NCBI GenBank assembly: GCA_019752245.1
Contig: JAIEMH010000368.1
Location: forward strand, 1-20,275
Length of the DNA: 20,275 bases
Reading direction: 5' to 3'
From: Flavobacteriaceae bacterium
Lineage (GTDB): Bacteria; Bacteroidota; Bacteroidia; Flavobacteriales; Flavobacteriaceae
Both the position numbers and the translations under genes were made by a program. Shown piece by piece: positions 14,931 to 20,275 of the stretch. The notes beneath the pieces are model-generated. The model was not told the DNA's origin. It saw only the letters and a list, made by a program, of their open reading frames with translations, and ran no database searches. Within the stretch, counting starts at the first letter, position 1, and the number at the start of each line of letters is the position of its first letter.

Positions 14931-16286
14931 TTAGTTAATTACAATATTGTCAATATTACAATTTGTTGTGTTTAAACTTGTACCAGAAATATTACTTCCT
15001 GTATATTCAAAAACAAAGTATCCATTTCCTTGAACCGATGTTGGAATAGTGTAAGTTCCTGCAGAAGAGAAAACCGTTGTATTAGCACTTGGAAATGTAA
15101 AGCTAGAAGAAATATCAAATAACGTTGCATTAGAAAGTTTTTGTCCAGGAACATAATCTGTAGTTCTGTAAACTTTTAAACCAAATGAAGTACTAAAGAA
15201 ATCTGCATCAACTTGAAATGTTAAAGAATTTGCAGTTGTAAAATTAACAGGAACAACAAAATAAGATTTATTATTTTCTAAAGCTCCACCAAAAGCAGAC
15301 ATTTGAACGCATTTAGATCCATTTACAGATTTAATAATCCAATCTTTTGTACCAGAAGTTGCAAAGTTTAAATAGCTTGTAAATCCTTTTTGGTTTACTG
15401 CAAAGCTTTCAAAGTTTTCACTTAATGTACTATTAAAAGTATAAGTTCTCGGATTATTTAATTTCACATCATTTTGATGTCTAACAATAAACTGAAAATC
15501 AGTACCGTATTTAGTCATTACACCTCTTATTTTACCTCTTCCAGATGGCACATTTTTGTATGCAAAAAGAGCATATTTACTAACTCTAAAAAATCTTGTA
15601 GTACCACCAGCGATATCTACAATGTTGTGGTTAGTTGCACCTCCACCAGAGTCAACATCAAAATAAGTTCTTGCCATTGATCCATCAGCAAACTGAACGT
15701 TATCAATTTCAATTAATGTATTTAGATTTATGTTTTGTAAGAGAGCATTTGCCGGAACTGCATTTGCTAAAGTAAGTGTGCGTACCATGTTATCCTCTGG
15801 AACAATTGTTGAAGATACAAAAAGGTATTTTTGCCATTCATTTTCAGAAATTCTTCCAATGGCTCCATTGTATGAAGTTCCAATTTTTAAAGAACCGTCA
15901 ACTGTAGCAATGAACAAACCTTTTAATTTGATAAAAGCTTTTCTTCCTGGAGTAAATCCTTTTCCAAAAGATGAAAAATTTGCCGATACACTAAATCCTA
16001 CTGGCTGAGTAGTATTTGTTGCAATATCTTGAAAACTGATTGTATTGTAAAATGAACCAGTTTCATCTGTAGATGTAACATAGGCTTCAATGATATCATC
16101 TGCTGTATATTCAACCGGAGTTGCAGTACTGTTAAGCGCTGCAATTTGTTGAACTGTTTTAGTAGCAGTAAGTTCGGTTGTAACAATACCTGTTTGCGTA
16201 TTGTCCATATTGGTATCATCTTCTACACAACCTGTAAAACTAATTACAAGTGCGAAGATGCTCAATGAGGTGATTAATTTTTTCAT
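14931..16286 (-). CDS. DUF5689 domain-containing surface lipoprotein
   Basis: The 451-residue product has a type II signal peptide with lipobox FTGC (Cys-20) followed at once by acidic residues (VEDDTNMD). This resembles the lipoprotein export signal that sends Bacteroidota lipoproteins to the cell surface. Residues about 35-275 are the DUF5689 region, with YTADDIIEAYVTSTDETGSF (60-79), a typical GRKAFIKLKGL segment, and GRISENEWQKYL. Its texture suggests an OB-fold-like beta-barrel, which is my inference. Residues about 288-451 form a second beta-sandwich of the choice-of-anchor-J or DUF5017 kind, ending NIDNIVIN. The gene is last in the TonB-receptor operon, 6 nt after the small lipoprotein gene. 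It is probably a ligand-binding partner of that receptor; the ligand is unknown. Confidence 0.85.
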   Translation of the reverse strand: MKKLITSLSIFALVISFTGCVEDDTNMDNTQTGIVTTELTATKTVQQIAALNSTATPVEYTADDIIEAYVTSTDETGSFYNTISFQDIATNTTQPVGFSVSANFSSFGKGFTPGRKAFIKLKGLFIATVDGSLKIGTSYNGAIGRISENEWQKYLFVSSTIVPEDNMVRTLTLANAVPANALLQNINLNTLIEIDNVQFADGSMARTYFDVDSGGGATNHNIVDIAGGTTRFFRVSKYALFAYKNVPSGRGKIRGVMTKYGTDFQFIVRHQNDVKLNNPRTYTFNSTLSENFESFAVNQKGFTSYLNFATSGTKDWIIKSVNGSKCVQMSAFGGALENNKSYFVVPVNFTTANSLTFQVDADFFSTSFGLKVYRTTDYVPGQKLSNATLFDISSSFTFPSANTTVFSSAGTYTIPTSVQGNGYFVFEYTGSNISGTSLNTTNCNIDNIVIN

Positions 16287-16292
16287 ATATTT

Positions 16293-16913
16293 TTAGTAAT
16301 AAAGTCTTATGTTATCAATTTGATAGGTCGCACTTACATTAGAGTTTGCTAAACCATTTCCTTTAATTTTAAATGCGAAATGTAATGTTCCATTGAATTT
16401 TGATAAATCTACTTCACCTGAATTTACCCATACATAAAATTCACTGTTAGGTTTTGGAGTGTTAACTGGTAAACTCAACCAACTTGATTGGTTAAAGTTA
16501 GCAATATTTCCATCGTAATCGGTAGATACCATTAATTCTAATGAATTGTCAAAAGATTTCAAAAAAGCGTGAGCCGATTGAAAAACTAACTTTTCACCAT
16601 CTTGTTTACTCATATCAAATGCAGGAGAAATTAACCAAGATATATTTGAAGCTTGACCTGAATTAAATGATGTAAATTGAGCATAACCATTTCCTGAATA
16701 AATTTCTTCTGTAAATAGTTTAGTTCCAACTTGAGCAAAATTGGTCCAACCAGTAGTGTTAAGAATTGGATGATTTGTGTCATTGTCAGAAAAGTTTTCT
16801 ACAAACAATGTAGTCTTAGTTTTAGGATATTCTACGTCACTCTCTGTTGTACAACTTGTAAAAGATGCAAGACCAGCAAAAACTAAAAGCGAATAAATAA
16901 ATGTCTTTTTCAT
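16293..16913 (-). CDS. Choice-of-anchor-J-like lipoprotein
   Basis: The 206-residue product begins with a lipoprotein signal peptide whose lipobox is FTSC (Cys-21), followed by TTESDVE, again acidic as expected for surface export. The rest (about 35-206) is a single jelly-roll domain opening LFVENFSDND, with SWLISPAFDMS in the middle and closing YQIDNIRLYY. This fits the choice-of-anchor J / DUF5017 group. It is similar in architecture to the C-terminal half of the DUF5689 lipoprotein encoded 6 nt downstream. It follows the TonB receptor gene by 9 nt and is probably a surface accessory subunit of that transporter. A binding or adhesive role is inferred from family and context only. Confidence 0.82.
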   Translation of the reverse strand: MKKTFIYSLLVFAGLASFTSCTTESDVEYPKTKTTLFVENFSDNDTNHPILNTTGWTNFAQVGTKLFTEEIYSGNGYAQFTSFNSGQASNISWLISPAFDMSKQDGEKLVFQSAHAFLKSFDNSLELMVSTDYDGNIANFNQSSWLSLPVNTPKPNSEFYVWVNSGEVDLSKFNGTLHFAFKIKGNGLANSNVSATYQIDNIRLYY

Positions 16914-16922
16914 GCTTTTTAA

Positions 16923-19757
16923 TTAAAAGTTAATGTATAAGTTTAAGAAATAAGTTCTTCCAAAACCGTAAAAATATTTTGGTCCAAAAGAAGGTGTATG
17001 TGATACATATTGATTTGTTGTAGCATCAATATGACTATTGTCTTGATTTAAATTTCTAAAGCTAGAATTTCTTGCTTGTTCAAAACCACCAGTTTTGTAA
17101 GTAACATCAAAAACATTATTAATACTTGCAAAGAATCCGAAAGTTTGAGCTCCAACTTTCCAAGATTTTCCACCTGTTAAATTGATCAATGTAAAAGGAT
17201 CAAATTTTTCTTGTTTTAACAATTGATCAACTCTTTCTTGAGTAGCTTCGTAAAAAGGTGTTGATTGATTTCCGAAAGTTTGATCAACTAAAAATGCATT
17301 TGTTCTCAAAATAGGTGCAACATCAATATAACTGCTTCCTAAATAATTTGCATTAGCACCAATCCACCAAAATTTAGGATCTCTATATTCTAATCCGAAT
17401 GAAGCTGCTGTTTGAGGCATTCCTGGTTGTCTGTAATCTTTTAATTTTGCTACACCATAATCTCTAACAGGAAAAGTGTTAGTTGCGCTAGCCTGACTAT
17501 CAATATTCAATTGAACGGTTGGGTTACTGTCATAAGTATATTCACCATAAGAACCAGCTAATGTAGCTTTGATGGTTTTAGTAACTTGATATTCTAAACC
17601 AAATTCAAGACCAAGATTTTTCTTGTTTAAACCATTGATTGTTTCAGCAACAAATGAACTTTCACTGTTTGTTGCATCTCCATCATCAATTGCATCAGCA
17701 AAGAAGAAAGAAGTTTCTGTTGCTCCAGTTATGTAAGAATAGAATGCAGTGATTCTAGCTTTTAAAGTTGGCGTTTTAATGATGTAACTTGCATCTGCAC
17801 TAGCAATAGTTTCACTTTTTAAATTAGAGAAAACATTATTGTTAATTCTAGCATTTGGAAAAGTATTTCTCATGGTTGGTGCTTTAGTAGCATAGTAACC
17901 ATTAAAATCTAAGAATTGTCTTCCTGTAATTTTATAAGTTAAACCACCTTTAAAACCAAAGTTGTCAAATTCAACTTTTTTACTTTTTCCATATGAATTT
18001 GTTGGGTAATATCCGTTTTTGTACAAACCATCTCTTTGGTATTCTGAACGAGAATAGTTTTGAGCAACGTAAAAATCAACTTTTTTATAAGTAAACTTAA
18101 ATTGTGTAAAAGCATCTAAAGTAGTTGCTAACAATTTATAGTTGTAACCAAATTTATCTCCAACAACAACTGTTCTGTTAGGATTGTTTAAATCACTTTG
18201 TTGTTGTGATGGATTTGTACCGAAGGTATCAAAATCATTGTAGTATTTACCACCTAATAAATCAACTAAATTTTGAAAATTGTTAGAAGTTAATTTTTTG
18301 AAATTAACACTTGCATTTACCAAAATATTATCAGCTAATTGAGAAGATAAAATAGAGTTTGCTGTAAATTGCTTATCATCAGTTCTGTCTTCATAAAGAA
18401 CATAATAACTGTTTCCAGCGGTACTACCTCTGTTTATGTCATAAAGCTCATTCCAGTTCAACTGTCTGTTCGTAAGAAATTTAGCTTGAGATGCCTCTAA
18501 TTGATTGATGGCGCTGTTACCAATGTATGCTCCATTGTCATCAAATTGAGTTGTATAATAACTTGGCATACTTCTGTAGTATGTTGGATCTGGATTGTCT
18601 TGACCTTGATAATCTAAACGACTGTTTCCAATAGAACCAGTTTGGTAAGCAACATTTGTGTTTAAATTAGTCTTAGAAGTAATTTTCCAGTAATGGCTTA
18701 ACATGTTGATTGGCTCTTCAAGTTTTTTAATTCTTGAATTTCTTTGTTCACCATCTTGGTAACCCCAATAAGAGTTGTATTTTACACCAGCAATATCAGT
18801 AACTTCTTGCGTATTAGGTGAATTTTTACCTCTGTAATTTTGAGCATAAATCGATGTGAAATTTAAAGAGTGTTTTTCATTGATTTTTTTCTCAACACTT
18901 GCAAATAAAGAGTTTGCGCTATAGTCGGTTCCTTCAAAGTAACCTTCTTGAGCCCATCTTCTTGATGCAGAAACTACAAATGCCCAACCTTTAGAGTTCA
19001 TTCCAGAAACGTGAGTTCCCATTGTTCTCCAATTGTAGTTGGTATTGGTTCCAGAAAATGAAATTCTTGAACCTTTTCTATATATAGATGCTCTTGTATT
19101 GATTTCTTGAGTTCCAAGAATTCCTCCAAAAGTATAATCTGATGGACCAGAACCCATTGTAAATTCTTGATTACGAGTGGCATCGTTTAATCCACCCCAA
19201 TTTCCCCATTGTGGTCTTCCATCATAAATTTTATTCATAGAAATACCATTTATCATCGTGGTACCATATTCGTTATCTAAACCACGAATTCTAAATCTTG
19301 CTTGACCCCAGTTGAAAGCAGCAGCCTGTTGAAATACATCTCTTGATGCTTGCAAAAGTCCCGATGTACTTTCTGAACCACTATTGTCATCACCAAGATC
19401 ATTGTCTGTAATGGTGATTAAGCTTAATTGTTGTTCTTGTGTAATGTCTTCATCAAGAACAACTACACCTAAATCTAAAATTTTTCCTTCTTCAACATCA
19501 ACTGATAATAATTGATCTTTATAACCACTACTCTTGATAACCAATAATTGGCTTCCAGCAGTAACAGATTTAAAAACAAATTTACCTTCAGCGTTAGTAA
19601 TTTCTGTTAAATTACTGTTTTGAATAGTAGCAACTACATTTTGCAATGGTTTTTGTGTCTTTGAGTCTACAACTTTACCAGAGAATCCAGTACCAGATTG
19701 AGCAAACACAAAACACACTTGCATCACAAATAAAATACTAATGACAAGTTTTTTCAT
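16923..19757 (-). CDS. TonB-dependent outer-membrane receptor with CarboxypepD_reg-like domain
   Basis: This 944-residue protein has a signal peptide (1-20, ending CFVFAQ). A carboxypeptidase-regulatory-like beta-sandwich follows at about 25-101 (GKVVDSKTQKPLQNV, then NAEGKFVF). The plug domain, about 128-225, contains RFRIRGLDNEYGTTMINGI, and the 22-strand barrel extends to the C-terminal aromatic residue (YLNLYINF-type end). It imports a ligand across the outer membrane using TonB/ExbBD energy. No SusD-like gene adjoins it, so this is not a classical polysaccharide utilisation locus. Two lipoprotein genes follow at 9 and 6 nt spacing and an exported nuclease/phosphatase-family gene is divergent. 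The substrate is therefore plausibly a breakdown product of nucleic acids or organophosphates, which is inference. It is first in its operon. Confidence 0.92.
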   Translation of the reverse strand: MKKLVISILFVMQVCFVFAQSGTGFSGKVVDSKTQKPLQNVVATIQNSNLTEITNAEGKFVFKSVTAGSQLLVIKSSGYKDQLLSVDVEEGKILDLGVVVLDEDITQEQQLSLITITDNDLGDDNSGSESTSGLLQASRDVFQQAAAFNWGQARFRIRGLDNEYGTTMINGISMNKIYDGRPQWGNWGGLNDATRNQEFTMGSGPSDYTFGGILGTQEINTRASIYRKGSRISFSGTNTNYNWRTMGTHVSGMNSKGWAFVVSASRRWAQEGYFEGTDYSANSLFASVEKKINEKHSLNFTSIYAQNYRGKNSPNTQEVTDIAGVKYNSYWGYQDGEQRNSRIKKLEEPINMLSHYWKITSKTNLNTNVAYQTGSIGNSRLDYQGQDNPDPTYYRSMPSYYTTQFDDNGAYIGNSAINQLEASQAKFLTNRQLNWNELYDINRGSTAGNSYYVLYEDRTDDKQFTANSILSSQLADNILVNASVNFKKLTSNNFQNLVDLLGGKYYNDFDTFGTNPSQQQSDLNNPNRTVVVGDKFGYNYKLLATTLDAFTQFKFTYKKVDFYVAQNYSRSEYQRDGLYKNGYYPTNSYGKSKKVEFDNFGFKGGLTYKITGRQFLDFNGYYATKAPTMRNTFPNARINNNVFSNLKSETIASADASYIIKTPTLKARITAFYSYITGATETSFFFADAIDDGDATNSESSFVAETINGLNKKNLGLEFGLEYQVTKTIKATLAGSYGEYTYDSNPTVQLNIDSQASATNTFPVRDYGVAKLKDYRQPGMPQTAASFGLEYRDPKFWWIGANANYLGSSYIDVAPILRTNAFLVDQTFGNQSTPFYEATQERVDQLLKQEKFDPFTLINLTGGKSWKVGAQTFGFFASINNVFDVTYKTGGFEQARNSSFRNLNQDNSHIDATTNQYVSHTPSFGPKYFYGFGRTYFLNLYINF

Positions 19758-19815
19758 AAATTGAATTAAATTAATTTTCTTTTTTGTTAAGAGTTAATAT
19801 AAACTTAACAGCCTA

Positions 19816-19823
19816 CAAATGTA
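19816..19823 (-). promoter_or_regulatory. -7 promoter box for the TonB-receptor operon
   Basis: The minus strand reads TACATTTG, a match to TAnnTTTG, about 59 nt upstream of the receptor ATG. No clear -33 TTG is visible at the usual spacing. Confidence 0.45.
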
Positions 19824-19843
19824 CATTATTTTAATAATATTAC

Positions 19844-19851
19844 TACTTTTG
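19844..19851 (+). promoter_or_regulatory. -7 promoter box for the exported nuclease-family gene
   Basis: TACTTTTG matches TAnnTTTG, 44 nt upstream of the ATG at 19896. It lies only 20 nt from the oppositely directed box of the receptor operon. A -33 element is not evident. Confidence 0.45.
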
Positions 19852-19895
19852 GCTCGAAGTTTGTAAAAACTTGATATTAAATTAATATTAGATAT

Positions 19896-20275
19896 ATGAA
19901 AATTAAAAAAATTATTGCCCTTTTCATTGTTTTATTCGCAACAATAACAGCAAATGCACAGGCAAAAAAGTATATTGTGCATACAGTAGCCTTCTACAAT
20001 TTAGAAAACTTGTTTGACACAATAAACAATCCGAATAACGACGAAGAGTGGTTGCCAAACGGAGCAATGAACTGGACAAGTAGAAAATACAAAAAGAAAT
20101 TAGAAAACCTTTCAAGAGTTTTGTCAGAAATTGGTGTAGGCTCAATACAAGATAAGAAAAATCCTAATGCACCAACTTTTATTGGATGTTGTGAAATTGA
20201 AAATAGAGGCGTTCTAGAAGATTTAATTAAACAGCCAAAACTTATAAACCTTGATTATGGTATAGTACATTTTGA
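19896..20275 (+). CDS. Exported endonuclease/exonuclease/phosphatase family protein (partial, 5' part)
   Basis: The frame starts at the ATG at 19896 and runs off the window after 126 codons. A signal peptide (MKIKKIIALFIVLFATITAN, then AQ) shows export. The mature part opens HTVAFYNLENLFDT, where the N-x-E-N stretch (35-38) is the first conserved block of EEP-superfamily enzymes. CCEIENRGVLEDL (98-110) contains the Glu of the second block, normally a metal ligand. The catalytic His/Asp motifs lie outside the window. Members act on phosphodiester or phosphomonoester bonds in DNA, RNA, lipids or inositol phosphates, and which of these applies cannot be told here. In flavobacteria such enzymes are often encoded beside TonB receptors and DUF5689 lipoproteins, as here. 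Confidence 0.88.
   Translation, partial: MKIKKIIALFIVLFATITANAQAKKYIVHTVAFYNLENLFDTINNPNNDEEWLPNGAMNWTSRKYKKKLENLSRVLSEIGVGSIQDKKNPNAPTFIGCCEIENRGVLEDLIKQPKLINLDYGIVHF

Noticed and set aside
15730..16008. Plus-strand open frame of 92 codons inside the DUF5689 gene
   Set aside because: It is antisense to a convincing lipoprotein gene and has no recognisable protein features.
14931..20275. Polysaccharide utilisation locus (SusC/SusD type)
   Set aside because: The receptor has the SusC-like N-terminal domain, but neither lipoprotein looks like SusD and no glycoside hydrolase is present in the window.

Overview
The window is about 20 kb of an AT-rich Bacteroidota chromosome, almost certainly a Flavobacteriaceae member close to Flavobacterium. 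The evidence is the set of families present (DUF2480, DUF3078, type IX secretion type B sorting domain, PorP/SprF, a PorE-like OmpA protein, a TonB receptor with a carboxypeptidase-like N-terminal domain, DUF5689), the -7 promoter boxes of the form TAnnTTTG, and A/T-rich start regions without Shine-Dalgarno sequences.

Left part (1-3204): the last codons of an ABC exporter, followed 10 nt later by a DUF2480 gene. Next is a DUF3078 outer-membrane protein gene with its own promoter, then the convergent GTPase gene hflX. The gap between those two genes holds a terminator for each direction and what looks like a copy of a flavobacterial intergenic repeat element.

Centre (3205-14004): a three-gene operon with a -7 box upstream and a strong terminator downstream. 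It encodes a 2637-residue secreted modular adhesin ending in a type B sorting domain, a PorP/SprF outer-membrane protein, and an OmpA-family protein with the TPR / beta-propeller / CRD / OmpA_C order of PorE. This looks like a dedicated unit for exporting one giant surface protein through the type IX secretion system (T9SS) and anchoring it near the peptidoglycan. The adhesin gene carries three CUB-like/FN3 modules and six tandem 80-residue Ig-like repeats in an exact 240-nt period.

Gap (14005-14503): about 500 nt of AT-rich DNA. Its right end appears to hold the decayed remains of a small ankyrin-repeat gene. A small hypothetical membrane or exported protein gene (14504-14866) follows and ends at a perfect palindromic terminator shared with the convergent operon.

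Right part (14931-20275): on the minus strand, an operon for a TonB-dependent receptor, a choice-of-anchor-J-like lipoprotein and a DUF5689 lipoprotein. A divergently transcribed exported endonuclease/exonuclease/phosphatase family gene runs off the window edge. The group looks like an outer-membrane scavenging locus, possibly for nucleic acids or organic phosphate, and it has no SusD. I see no rRNA, tRNA, CRISPR array, insertion sequence or phage genes.
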